This document shows positions 19,297 to 27,391 of a DNA stretch of 64,000 bases, piece by piece. This stretch comes from Leucobacter salsicius M1-8. Lineage in GTDB: Bacteria > Actinomycetota > Actinomycetes > Actinomycetales > Microbacteriaceae. Position 1 is the first letter of the stretch, and each line of letters opens with the position of its first letter. Position numbers and translations under genes: made by a program. The stretch is taken from positions 1 through 64,000 of the forward strand of contig NZ_AOCN01000018.1 of the NCBI RefSeq assembly GCF_000350525.1, given 5' to 3'. The notes below the pieces were generated by a model that ran no database searches, was not told the DNA's origin, and saw only the letters and a program-made list of their open reading frames with translations.

Positions 19297-20648
19297 GCGG
19301 GGCTGTGAGCCACGGGGCCGCAGCGGTCGCGGAGGCCGGGGTTCCTGTCAGCGCACGCCTCGCCGAACGGGCACGGAACGTCATTGTGGGCGGCGTGAAC
19401 TCGCCCGTGCGTGACTTTGCCGCCGTGGGCGGCACCCCGCGCTTCTTCGTGCGCGGCAAGGGGGCGTGGCTCACCTGCGCCGACGGACGAGACTACGTCG
19501 ACCTGGTCGCGGCCTGGGGGCCGGCCCTGCTCGGGCATGCGCACTCCGAGGTCGTTGAGGCCGTGCAGCGCGCCGCCACGAATGGCCTCGGCTTCGGAGC
19601 CTCACACCCCGATGAGGCCGAGCTCGCCGAGCTCATCGCCCAGCGAGTGCCGCACGCCGAGCGGCTGCGCTTCGTCTCGACGGGCACCGAGGCGACGATG
19701 ACGGCGATCCGCATCGCGCGCGCCGCCACGGCCCGACCGTTGATCGTCAAGTTCGCTGGCCACTACCACGGCCACTCTGACGGGCTCCTCGCCGCCGCGG
19801 GGTCGGGGCTCGCCACCCTCGGACTGCCCGGGTCGGCAGGGGTCACCGCCGAGACCGCTGCGCAAACCATCGTGCTGCCCTACAACGACTTCGACGCCCT
19901 CGAGGCCGCGTTTATCGCCCACGAGGGGCGGATCGCCGCGGTGATCACCGAGGCTGCCGCCTGCAACATGGGCGTCGTGCCGCCCGCCCCGGGATTCACC
20001 GCCGTGCTGACCTCGCTCGCGCACCGACACGGCGCGCTGGTGATTAGCGACGAGGTGCTCACCGGCTTCCGGGCTGGCCCTGCGGGCTACTGGGGAGTGC
20101 AGCGTGACCTGGGGCAGGTGCCTGAGGCTCCGGATCTCGTCACGTTTGGCAAGGTCGTGGGAGGTGGTCTGCCCCTCGCCGCAGTGGGTGGGCGCACCGC
20201 GCTCATGGACCTGCTGGCCCCCGCCGGCCCCGTGTACCAGGGTGGGACGCTCTCGGGAAACCCGGTCGCCGTGGCAGCGGGGCTTGCGACACTGCGCGGA
20301 GCCGATGACGCGGCGTACGCTCGCCTCACGAGCGCCGCAGCCCAGGTGGCTGGGCTCGTGGCGCACGAACTGACCGCAGCGAGCGTGCCGCACCGCATTC
20401 AGTGGGCGGGCACGCTCTTCAGCGTCTTCTTCGTGGACGACGCAGCGCCCGTGCGTGACTACGTCGGGGCCAGCAGGCAGAGCAGTGCGCGTTACCGAGC
20501 GTTCTTCAACGCGATGCTCGAGGGCGGGGTTTCGCTGCCCCCGAGTCCGTACGAGGCGTGGTTCGTGACGGCTGCGCACGATGACGCCGCCATCGCGCGC
20601 ATCGCAGATGCGCTCCCGGCCGCCGCGCACGCGGCGCGAGTGGCTTAA
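19293..20648 (+). CDS. hemL: Glutamate-1-semialdehyde 2,1-aminomutase HemL
   Basis: HemL turns glutamate-1-semialdehyde, made by HemA, into 5-aminolevulinate using PLP. The 451-residue class-III aminotransferase fold shows [15 protein letters not shown] near the N-terminus, the [11 protein letters not shown]sp that contacts the cofactor, and the PLP lysine Lys287 in [20 protein letters not shown] 19293 overlaps hemB by 4 bp; the open frame before it is the hemB region in another frame. It is the last gene of the heme operon, which ends at the hairpin at 20667. Confidence 0.96.
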   Translation: MSGAVSHGAAAVAEAGVPVSARLAERARNVIVGGVNSPVRDFAAVGGTPRFFVRGKGAWLTCADGRDYVDLVAAWGPALLGHAHSEVVEAVQRAATNGLGFGASHPDEAELAELIAQRVPHAERLRFVSTGTEATMTAIRIARAATARPLIVKFAGHYHGHSDGLLAAAGSGLATLGLPGSAGVTAETAAQTIVLPYNDFDALEAAFIAHEGRIAAVITEAAACNMGVVPPAPGFTAVLTSLAHRHGALVISDEVLTGFRAGPAGYWGVQRDLGQVPEAPDLVTFGKVVGGGLPLAAVGGRTALMDLLAPAGPVYQGGTLSGNPVAVAAGLATLRGADDAAYARLTSAAAQVAGLVAHELTAASVPHRIQWAGTLFSVFFVDDAAPVRDYVGASRQSSARYRAFFNAMLEGGVSLPPSPYEAWFVTAAHDDAAIARIADALPAAAHAARVA

Positions 20649-20666
20649 CCTTCTCGCCCCCCAGAC

Positions 20667-20710
20667 ACAGCAATGCGGCCCCGGAATTTCTTCCGGGGCC
20701 GCATTGCTGT
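20667..20710. terminator. Bidirectional hairpin terminator between hemL and purQ
   Basis: A 20-bp perfect stem (20667-20686 with 20691-20710) has a TTTC loop. Both strands can form it, so it can end the heme operon and the convergent purS-purQ transcript. The outer ten bases, ACAGCAATGC, are the same as in the purL terminator at 1388-1427. Confidence 0.88.
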
Positions 20711-20723
20711 TACTGCGAGGTGC

Positions 20724-21428
20724 TTAGACGCGCGCCGTCAGCGCCTCGATGGCTGCTTCGAAGAAGCGCAGGCCGTCGAGACCCGAGCGCATGGCCTCGG
20801 GGGTGTCGGGGCCGAAGCCAGCCTCGACCGCGTGCTCGGGGTGAGGCATGAGCCCCACCACGTTGCCGCGCGCGTTCGTGAGGCCAGCGATGTCGTTCAG
20901 TGAGCCGTTGGGGTTGACGCCCGCGTAGCGGAACGCCACGAGCCCGTCGCCCTCGAGCTGCTTGAGGGTCTCATCGTTCGCGATGTAGCCGCCATCGCCG
21001 TTCTTCAGCGGGATCACAATCTCTTCACCCTTGGTAAAGCGGTGCGTCCACGCGGTGTCTGCGTTCTCGACGATCAGCTTCTGATCGCGGCGCACAAACT
21101 GCTGGTTGGCGTTGCGGATCAGGCCGCCGGGCAGCAGGTTCGACTCGACGAGCACCTGGAAACCGTTGCAGATACCCAGCACGGGCATGCCCTTGTTTGC
21201 TGCGTCGATGACCTCGGCCATGATCGGGGCAATGGCCGCGATAGCGCCGGGGCGCAGGTAGTCGCCGTAGCTGAACCCACCGGGCAGCACGATCGCGTCG
21301 ACACCCTGAATATCGTGGTCAGCGTGCCACAGGGCGACGGGCTCGGCGCCCGCGATCCGGATCGCACGCGACGCGTCGCGGTCGTCCAGTGACCCGGGGA
21401 ATGTGACGACACCAATGCGGGTCGACAT
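20724..21428 (-). CDS. purQ: Phosphoribosylformylglycinamidine synthase subunit PurQ (glutaminase)
   Basis: PurQ hydrolyses glutamine and feeds ammonia to PurL. It is a class-I glutamine amidotransferase of 234 residues: the nucleophile Cys lies in [12 protein letters not shown], the oxyanion part in [15 protein letters not shown], and the His/Glu pair in [10 protein letters not shown]. It starts on the last base of purS, so the two are made together. Confidence 0.96.
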   Translation of the reverse strand: MSTRIGVVTFPGSLDDRDASRAIRIAGAEPVALWHADHDIQGVDAIVLPGGFSYGDYLRPGAIAAIAPIMAEVIDAANKGMPVLGICNGFQVLVESNLLPGGLIRNANQQFVRRDQKLIVENADTAWTHRFTKGEEIVIPLKNGDGGYIANDETLKQLEGDGLVAFRYAGVNPNGSLNDIAGLTNARGNVVGLMPHPEHAVEAGFGPDTPEAMRSGLDGLRFFEAAIEALTARV

Positions 21429-21697
21429 TATGCGGCCTCGTTCGCTGGCTCGCCATCGACGCTGATCGCGACGACGTCCTCGATCACCGAGTTCGACAGG
21501 GTGTCTTCGGCGACCTTGCGAATCTCTGCCAGTACCTCGGCGGTTACGTCACCCTCAACCGTGAACTCGAAGCGCTTACCAACGCGCACGTTCTGGAACT
21601 TGCCGTGACCGATACGGTCAAGAGCACCAGTGATGGCCTTGCCCTGGGGGTCAAGAAGTTCGGACTTGGGCATGACATCAACGACAATCGTGGGCAC
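21428..21697 (-). CDS. purS: Phosphoribosylformylglycinamidine synthase subunit PurS
   Basis: PurS is the 89-residue bridging subunit that holds PurQ and PurL together in the Gram-positive-type FGAM synthase. It has the expected [17 protein letters not shown] start and VRVGKRFEF core. A one-base overlap with purQ and a GGAGATCC region before the ATG support the start. purC lies 109 bp upstream on the same strand. Confidence 0.95.
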   Translation of the reverse strand: MPTIVVDVMPKSELLDPQGKAITGALDRIGHGKFQNVRVGKRFEFTVEGDVTAEVLAEIRKVAEDTLSNSVIEDVVAISVDGEPANEAA

Positions 21698-21805
21698 CCG
21701 GGATCTCCGTTTCTAGAGTGAAGCTTCGTCTAATTCTCGCACACTGGCGGCGACGGGAAACCGCCGCGCCTGCGCAGGCTGGTTCTGTGGCAGGAACTGT
21801 GGCGG

Positions 21806-22723
21806 TTAGGCCGCGGGCTGCTCCGGATCGGCCGAGCCAGCGAGGCGCTCGAACAGTTCGCGGTACTGGCCCAGGGTCTGGTCGACGATCTCCCGGGGGA
21901 GCACGGGCGGAGTGCCCTGCTTGTCCCAGTTCGCGCTGAGCCAGTTGCGTACGATCTGCTTGTCGAACGACGCGAGGCGCTCCTTGCGGGGCAGCGTCTC
22001 ATCGGCATAGCGCGCGGCGTCCCAGTAGCGCGAGGAGTCGCTCGTGAGTACCTCGTCGGCGAGCACCATCTCACCGGTGCGCGGGTCGTGACCGAACTCG
22101 AACTTGGTGTCTGCGAGCACGACACCGCTTTGAGCGGCGAGCTCGCGGGCCTCAGTAAAGATCCGGATCGAGGCCTCGCGCAGCTGGCTCGCGACCTCTT
22201 CGCCTACGAGTTCGACACTGCGTTCGTAGGTGATGTTCTCGTCGTGTTCGCCGAGCGGGGCCTTGTATGCGGGGGTGTAGATCGGGGGATCAAGCAGATC
22301 ACCGTCTTGCATCCCGGCCGGCAGCTCGATGCCGCAGACCGAGCCGAGCTGCTGGTACTCGGCGAAGCCCGATCCGGTGAGCGCGCCACGTACGACGCAC
22401 TCGATGGGGTACATCTCGAGCTTGCGCGTGAGCATCGCGCGGGGGGCGACGTCTGCGGGAATCTCGGGCAGCGCGGCGGTGTGGGGCACCAGATGGTTCG
22501 GCATATCGATGCGATCGAACCACCAGTTCGACAGTGCGGTGAGCACGTCGCCCTTGCCCACGATGGGGGGCTCGAGCACAAAATCGAACGCGCTAATGCG
22601 GTTGCTGGCTACGACCAGGAGGTAGCCATCGGGGCCGCTTTCGGGTACGTACAGGTCGCGTACCTTGCCCGAGTAGATGTGGGTCCAACCGGGCAGATGC
22701 TTGGGAGTGGAGAGCTCAGTCAC
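21806..22723 (-). CDS. purC: SAICAR synthetase PurC
   Basis: PurC joins aspartate to CAIR with ATP to form SAICAR. The 305-residue protein shows the N-terminal HIYSGKVRDLYV loop, NRISAFDFVLEPPI, ECVVRGALTGSGFAEY and LADTKFEFG, all standard for the family. The 305-residue length fits the longer form. Its start lies 125 bp from the divergent gene at 22848. Confidence 0.96.
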   Translation of the reverse strand: MTELSTPKHLPGWTHIYSGKVRDLYVPESGPDGYLLVVASNRISAFDFVLEPPIVGKGDVLTALSNWWFDRIDMPNHLVPHTAALPEIPADVAPRAMLTRKLEMYPIECVVRGALTGSGFAEYQQLGSVCGIELPAGMQDGDLLDPPIYTPAYKAPLGEHDENITYERSVELVGEEVASQLREASIRIFTEARELAAQSGVVLADTKFEFGHDPRTGEMVLADEVLTSDSSRYWDAARYADETLPRKERLASFDKQIVRNWLSANWDKQGTPPVLPREIVDQTLGQYRELFERLAGSADPEQPAA

Positions 22724-22847
22724 TCCTCCATTCTCGCACTGGTTGGGGTGCCGCGCGCCGCCCGGGTGCTGTCAAGGCCCATGGACTAAAGTTCTGTATG
22801 AGGAAACATCGCTGGCGTGCGCCCGCGGAGGTTGACGAAGGAGCACT

Positions 22848-23840
22848 ATGATCCCGCTGGGTCCGGTCGTTGCGAGAAGCCGAATGAATGCTGCACGGGC
22901 CACCGTGTGGGCACACCTAACCGACCCCGACTTGCGGTCGCAGTGGTGGGACGCATTTGAGCTGGAGTCGGGCCTCGGTGGCGCCGTGCGTTCGACCGGC
23001 GAAGCGGGCGAGCTCGTCGGCGTCGTTGACGTCTGGGTCGCTGGCCACGCGCTTGGCTTCACCTGGAGCGCTCCCGGAGCAGAGCGCGGCACAGCCGTGC
23101 TCATGACGCTTCGGTCACAGGGCTACCAGACCGGCATCACCGTGACCGAGACCGGCTTCGACTCACTGGCCGACGGTGCCGCTCGGGCCGAGCTTGCTGG
23201 CCGCGAGTGGGCCCGCTTCGTCGAGGCCCTCGCCGCAGCAGACCTCTTCGAGATCGATGACGCCGTTGGGGGTGCTGGTGCTGGTGTTGCTGCCGGTGCT
23301 GGTGTTGCTGCCGGTGCCAGCGTTGCTGCGGCGGCTGGCGCCGCGGTTGCCGGGGTTGCTGCAAGCGAAGAGGCTACCGAAACTGACGCTGACGCAGACG
23401 TTGAGACTGAGAACTCCGAGCCTTCCGATGCATCCGATGCATCCGAGCTGGAGCTGGCGCCGCTCGAGGTTGAGGGCGAATACGCCGTTGACCCCGCGTC
23501 AGAGCCCATCGAGGTTGACGCAGAGCCCGGACTCGGCGATCACCTTGAGCTCGTAACCGGGCCGATCGATCTGCCGAGCGAGGGACTCGTACCCCTGGTG
23601 CTCCCCGAGCCGAACGAGGTTCCGCTCGTGCTGCCCGAACCTCCCGCAGGTGTTCAGGCTGCAGATGCGCAGAGTGAAGACGCGACCGTGGTCATCGAAG
23701 CGGTCGACGGTAGTTCTGATGACAACTCCGACAGCAACCCAGCAGACAACCCCGCCGGCTCACTTGAGGACGACGAAGACGACGAAGACGACGAGCCCGA
23801 CGAACCCGACTTCGAATCGCTGCTGCGCGGTCTGCTGTAA
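22848..23840 (+). CDS. SRPBCC-like domain protein with a long acidic low-complexity tail
   Basis: The first 145 of 330 residues resemble an SRPBCC (START/AHSA1-like) lipid- or ligand-binding domain: RMNAARATVWAHLTDPDLRSQWW is the typical start, and TVTETGFDSLADG plus the final helix are also typical. The remaining 185 residues are low complexity: an Ala/Gly/Val tract, then Glu/Asp/Ser/Pro-rich sequence ending in runs of EDDEDDEDD and an LLRGLL terminus. The Ala/Gly tract comes from an 18-bp tandem repeat (23277-23330). ATG 22848 has a strong GAAGGAG site. Function is unknown; the tail could bind protein or nucleic acid partners. Confidence 0.7.
   Translation: MIPLGPVVARSRMNAARATVWAHLTDPDLRSQWWDAFELESGLGGAVRSTGEAGELVGVVDVWVAGHALGFTWSAPGAERGTAVLMTLRSQGYQTGITVTETGFDSLADGAARAELAGREWARFVEALAAADLFEIDDAVGGAGAGVAAGAGVAAGASVAAAAGAAVAGVAASEEATETDADADVETENSEPSDASDASELELAPLEVEGEYAVDPASEPIEVDAEPGLGDHLELVTGPIDLPSEGLVPLVLPEPNEVPLVLPEPPAGVQAADAQSEDATVVIEAVDGSSDDNSDSNPADNPAGSLEDDEDDEDDEPDEPDFESLLRGLL
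23277..23330 (+). repeat. 18-bp tandem repeat, three copies, coding for GAGVAA
   Basis: Two perfect 18-bp units (23277-23294 and 23295-23312) are followed by a degenerate third (23313-23330), encoding GAGVAA, GAGVAA, GASVAA. It sits at the border between the folded domain and the acidic tail of the SRPBCC-like protein and is a likely site of length change. Confidence 0.85.
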
Positions 23841-23901
23841 TTCGTCGCACGGCCAGCGCCCGTAGGGTGGCCAGCGCCGTGTGGGCGACCACTACAAATC
23901 A

Positions 23902-23953
23902 AAATAACGAGAGCATACGCAAATCACGTGATTTGCGTATGCTCTCGTTATTT
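23902..23953. terminator. 52-bp perfect palindrome, bidirectional terminator between the SRPBCC gene and purD
   Basis: Bases 23902-23927 are exactly complementary to 23928-23953, with no spacer, centred on CACGTG. A T-rich run follows on each strand (ATTT and ATTTT). It lies between the ends of two convergent genes and should act as a two-way intrinsic terminator. Confidence 0.85.
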
Positions 23954-24009
23954 ACATGTCCGCTCAACGTAGCCCGAGCGGCGACCTGCGCTCCTCGGGC
24001 TACGTCTCG

Positions 24010-25266
24010 CTACTTGACTACGCGCGCAGCGATGTCGGTGCGGTGCTGCGAACCCTCGAGTGAGATGTGGCCCACGGCCTCGTACGCGCGTGAGCGTGCC
24101 TCGGCGAAGTCAGCGCCGCGGGCGACAACGCCCAGCACGCGACCGCCGGTCGACACCCACGAGCCGTCCTCGCCGCGCTCGGTTGCCGCGTGCACCACGT
24201 GCACGCCCGCAACGGCCTCGGCCTCGGCGAGCCCGGTGATCTCGCGGCCGGTGGCAGCGGTCTCGGGGTAGCCCTCGCTCGCGACCACCACGATCACGGC
24301 TGGGTCGGGCGAGAACGTCGGGGCCGGCAGATCGGCCAGGCGGCCCTCGGCCGTCGCCAGCAGGTACTCGCTCAGCGGCGACTCCATACGGGCGAGCACG
24401 ACCTGCGTCTCGGGGTCACCGAAGCGGGCGTTGAACTCGATGACGCGCACGCCCTTCGACGTGACGATCAGGCCGCAGTAGAGCAGCCCAACGAACGGGG
24501 TGCCCTCTGACTCGAGCTGACGCACGGTGGGAATTGCGACGTCGCGGGTGATCTCCTCGACGAAGTCGTCGGCAACCCACGGCAGCGGCGAGTACGCGCC
24601 CATGCCGCCGGTGTTGGGGCCCTCGTCGCCGTCGAAGATGCGCTTGTAATCCTGCGCGGGCGACAGCGGCAGCACGTTGTGGCCGTCGGCGAGGAAGAAC
24701 AGCGACACCTCCTGGCCGTCGAGGAACTCCTCGACGAGCACGTCACCCTTCGGAGCCCAGGTCGCGACGTGCTCGAGAGCGGCGTCGCGGTCGGTCGTCA
24801 CGAGCACGCCCTTGCCCGCCGCGAGACCGTCGGCCTTCACCACGTAGGGTGCGCCAAACTCGTCGAGCACGCCCGCCGCGTCAGCGACCGAGGTCACCTG
24901 CACGGCGCGGCCCGTTGGCACATTGGCCTCGTCCATGATCCGCTTGGCGAAGGCCTTCGAGCCCTCGAGCGCGGCGGCGGCCTGATCCGGACCAAACACC
25001 GCGATGCCAGCGGCCCGCAGCGGATCGGCTACGCCAGCGACCAGCGGAGCCTCGGGCCCGATGATCACGAGATCGAAGCCACGCTCGGTCACGAACGGCG
25101 TGACCGCGGCGGGGTCGGTGTAGTCGAGCGCAGCGACCTCGACACCGCTTGCGGCGACGCCCGCGTTTCCGGGTGCGCAAACGATCTGGTGGTCAGCTGA
25201 CTCAGCGAGAAGGGCGAGGACGATGGCGTGTTCGCGGGCACCCGGCCCCAAGACGAGGATTTTCAC
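24010..25266 (-). CDS. purD: Phosphoribosylamine-glycine ligase PurD
   Basis: PurD joins glycine to phosphoribosylamine with ATP to form GAR. The 418-residue ATP-grasp enzyme has MKILVLGPGAREHAI at the start, APGNAGVA, the ATP-grasp YVVKADGLAAGKGV, and VIEFNARFGDPETQVVL near the metal site. The start is ATG 25266, 22 bp from the divergent sterol-carrier-family gene, so both promoters share a very short region. Confidence 0.97.
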   Translation of the reverse strand: MKILVLGPGAREHAIVLALLAESADHQIVCAPGNAGVAASGVEVAALDYTDPAAVTPFVTERGFDLVIIGPEAPLVAGVADPLRAAGIAVFGPDQAAAALEGSKAFAKRIMDEANVPTGRAVQVTSVADAAGVLDEFGAPYVVKADGLAAGKGVLVTTDRDAALEHVATWAPKGDVLVEEFLDGQEVSLFFLADGHNVLPLSPAQDYKRIFDGDEGPNTGGMGAYSPLPWVADDFVEEITRDVAIPTVRQLESEGTPFVGLLYCGLIVTSKGVRVIEFNARFGDPETQVVLARMESPLSEYLLATAEGRLADLPAPTFSPDPAVIVVVASEGYPETAATGREITGLAEAEAVAGVHVVHAATERGEDGSWVSTGGRVLGVVARGADFAEARSRAYEAVGHISLEGSQHRTDIAARVVK

Positions 25267-25288
25267 GGTCTCAGCTTATCCTGGGGGC

Positions 25289-25654
25289 GTGGCACGACGA
25301 AGAATTTCAGACGAGGACGGCTTGGCGGCAGTGGCAATTGTGCGGGCGGGTGGTGCCGCGAGGCCCGCCAAGGCGACCGCGGTGCGCTACCTGCTCGAGG
25401 AGCTCGCCGCGATCGCGCCCGGCAATACGGTCGAGGTGCGCGTGCCGCCCTTTGGTGCGACGCAGTGCGTCGAGGGCCCGCGGCACACGCGTGGCACCCC
25501 GCCCAACGTGGTCGAGATGGACCCCGAAACCTGGCTGGGGCTCGCGACCGGCGAACTCACCTGGGACGCTGCGGTCGACGCGGCCCGCGTCACTGCGTCC
25601 GGATCCCGCGCGACCCTTGAGGGCCTGCTGCCAATACTGCGCCCCCGCGACTGA
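25289..25654 (+). CDS. Sterol-carrier-family small protein
   Basis: This 121-residue protein is like the actinobacterial 'sterol carrier family' proteins often found beside purine genes. It has a conserved Arg/Ala-rich first helix (VRYLLEELAAIAPGNTVEVRVPPF), then GPRHTRGTPPNVVEMDPETWLGLATGELTW, the SCP2-like core. No signal peptide is seen, so it should be cytosolic. GTG 25289, eight bases after a GGGGGC site, is used because it removes overlap with purD; ligand and role are unknown. Confidence 0.78.
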   Translation: MARRRISDEDGLAAVAIVRAGGAARPAKATAVRYLLEELAAIAPGNTVEVRVPPFGATQCVEGPRHTRGTPPNVVEMDPETWLGLATGELTWDAAVDAARVTASGSRATLEGLLPILRPRD

Positions 25655-25685
25655 TCTTCAGCTAGGGCCTGCGAGAATAGAGACC

Positions 25686-26087
25686 ATGAACACCCCTGAT
25701 CCCGTAGCAGGAGAGCCGCTCGAGGAGCCCGTGCAGCCAGATCCGGCGCTTGCCGCTGACGCACCGGCACCCGATGCTGCCGAGCCCGCACCCCATGTGC
25801 CGGTCGTGAGCAAGGTCGAGCGCGAGGTCACCCTCGTGCGCGGCGTGCGATACGGCCGCATCATCATTTCCTTCGGGATTGCGGGCGTCATTGTTGCCAT
25901 GATGGCCAGCCTGATGATTCCGGTAGCGGCCGATGCAAACTACACGATCGGTCAGATCATCGGGTTCATGGCGCTGATCGGCGGCGTCATCGGGCTCGCA
26001 GTCGGCGGCATCGTGTCGGTGATTTTGGGTGCGGTTGCGAAACGGCGCACCGGCACCGGCGTGGCGATCCAGACTGACGTGCGATAA
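25686..26087 (+). CDS. Small two-helix membrane protein of unknown function
   Basis: The 133-residue product has about 45 residues rich in Pro, Ala, Asp and Glu at the N-terminus. Two transmembrane helices follow (about residues 60-80 and 90-115), the second very Gly-rich (GLAVGGIVSVILGAVAKRR). The end is basic, suggesting an N-in, C-in hairpin. It lies 32 bp after the sterol-carrier-family gene and 31 bp before tatA, so all may be one transcript. No family recognised. Confidence 0.75.
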   Translation: MNTPDPVAGEPLEEPVQPDPALAADAPAPDAAEPAPHVPVVSKVEREVTLVRGVRYGRIIISFGIAGVIVAMMASLMIPVAADANYTIGQIIGFMALIGGVIGLAVGGIVSVILGAVAKRRTGTGVAIQTDVR

Positions 26088-26118
26088 TCGCGTCATCTAT
26101 GTAGATCGGAGCCCACTG

Positions 26119-26307
26119 ATGCTTGGAAACTTGAGCGGCATGCACATGCTCGCCATCCTGTTTGTAATCCTGCTGATGTTTGGTGCACCGAAGCTCCCCG
26201 GCCTCGCAAAGAGCCTGGGGCAATCGATGCGCATCCTGAAGAAGGAAGTGAGCGGCGAGACCGACGAAGCGGCTCCCGCTTCGAACGACCCGACGCTTCA
26301 GAAGTAA
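26119..26307 (+). CDS. tatA: TatA-family twin-arginine translocase subunit (first copy)
   Basis: TatA oligomers form the passage of the twin-arginine export system, which moves folded proteins. The 62-residue product is a typical minimal TatA: one N-terminal membrane helix (LAILFVILLMFGAPKLPGL), the hinge, then the amphipathic helix AKSLGQSMRILKKEV and a short acidic tail. ATG 26119 with an ATCGGAG site is chosen over an upstream in-frame start that would add an unrelated 30 residues. A second copy follows 47 bp later. No tatB or tatC lies here. Confidence 0.92.
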   Translation: MLGNLSGMHMLAILFVILLMFGAPKLPGLAKSLGQSMRILKKEVSGETDEAAPASNDPTLQK

Positions 26308-26354
26308 ACTGCCTGTCATACTGACCTGACGCCTACGAATCGGAGTTCACCCGA

Positions 26355-26621
26355 ATGTTCGGAAATCTTTCCGGCCCCACGCTGCTGGTAATCCTGTTTA
26401 TCGTTCTGCTGTTGTTTGGTGCACCCAAGCTTCCCGGGCTCGCCAAGAGCCTCGGCCAGTCGATGAAGATTCTGAAGAAGGAGGTTCGCGGCGACGACGC
26501 GGACACCGCTTCATCGGATTCTTCTAACACGGCCGCAACGGCGACCAAGACGGCGCCGGCGCCGGAGCCCGCCGCTGAAGCGAAGCCCTCCGATACCGAC
26601 ACGGGTAACGACAAGCCGTAA
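26355..26621 (+). CDS. tatA: TatA-family twin-arginine translocase subunit (second copy)
   Basis: This 88-residue paralogue of the preceding gene is nearly identical through the membrane and amphipathic helices (FGAPKLPGLAKSLGQSM, then KILKKEV). It has a longer Ala/Ser/Thr/Pro tail of about 40 residues and the same ATCGGAG leader, so a local duplication is likely. The longer tail could separate roles in pore formation. The transcript ends at the hairpin at 26667. Confidence 0.92.
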   Translation: MFGNLSGPTLLVILFIVLLLFGAPKLPGLAKSLGQSMKILKKEVRGDDADTASSDSSNTAATATKTAPAPEPAAEAKPSDTDTGNDKP

Positions 26622-26666
26622 TTTGCATGCCGCAGTTCGCAGTGTTGCGAAGAGGCGGCGAAGCAG

Positions 26667-26704
26667 CAGAGGGCCCGGGTTCCGTTGGGAACCCGGGCCC
26701 TCTG
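26667..26704. terminator. Hairpin terminator after the tatA pair
   Basis: A 17-bp perfect stem (26667-26683 with 26688-26704) has a GTTG loop, very G/C-rich. It lies between the tatA transcript and the convergent membrane protein gene and can serve both strands. Confidence 0.85.
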
Positions 26705-26717
26705 TGTAATCGGAGGC

Positions 26718-27242
26718 CTACAAGGGGCCGAGCGTATGGATCGCGAGCGGGTTACCGGTGGAAGCCGGTATCTTGATTTGGCTGAAGCTTGGGGTGCCCG
26801 GATCAATGATGATGACACCAGGTAGTTCCACCACATACTGGGCCGAATGACCGGGCACGGCCCGGTCAGGCAACAGGTATGACTCGATCGTGACGCCGTT
26901 GGGAGCATCAGAGGTTCTGGCCCCGACGCCCTCAGCGTTAAATCGCTCCGGCGTTGTGCACACGCCGCCCATGGTGCTGCTCCCACCGAGTTCGTACCAG
27001 TAGCAAACGTCGCCGCCTTGGTTACGGGCGACCCAATACGTACCCTGTTCACCGGTGCCGAGCAACCGAAGTGAGCCGAGCACAGCAAGATCCGGAGCCG
27101 CGTTTGCGCCCCAGGCTCCTCCCAGAGCGGGCAGCACGACGAGAAAGAACGCGAGCGCCGCGAGCGCCGCGACGAGCGTGCAGGCAAGGATGATGGCGAG
27201 CGGGCCGCGCTTCGCAATTACTTGTGTGATGTAGACAACCAT
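26718..27242 (-). CDS. Single-pass membrane-anchored protein of unknown function
   Basis: The 174-residue product has one strong transmembrane helix near the N-terminus (PLAIILACTLVAALAALAFFLVVL, residues about 15-38). An extracellular domain with two Cys (GGDVCYWYEL and GGVCTTPER) follows that could form a disulfide. No family is recognised. ATG 27242 is preferred; a TTG at 27254 is also open. It stands alone between the tatA genes and purF. Confidence 0.65.
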   Translation of the reverse strand: MVVYITQVIAKRGPLAIILACTLVAALAALAFFLVVLPALGGAWGANAAPDLAVLGSLRLLGTGEQGTYWVARNQGGDVCYWYELGGSSTMGGVCTTPERFNAEGVGARTSDAPNGVTIESYLLPDRAVPGHSAQYVVELPGVIIIDPGTPSFSQIKIPASTGNPLAIHTLGPL

Positions 27243-27311
27243 GGGAACGCTCAAGATTCAAGGAACCGTCGCCATCATGGTGCGCGATCCACTGAGCCGC
27301 GGCGCTCAGGC

Positions 27312-27368
27312 AAAAAGAAAGCCAGCCAGCAAGGCCGATCCGAGTGGATCGACCTTGCTGGCTGGCTG
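27312..27368 (-). terminator. Rho-independent terminator of purF
   Basis: A 21-22-bp stem with one mismatch (27320-27341 with 27347-27368) is followed, on the minus strand, by a T-rich tract (complement of 27312-27320). This is the expected end of the purF transcript. Confidence 0.85.
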
Positions 27369-27391
27369 CCGTAAAGTATCGGCTTGCGACT

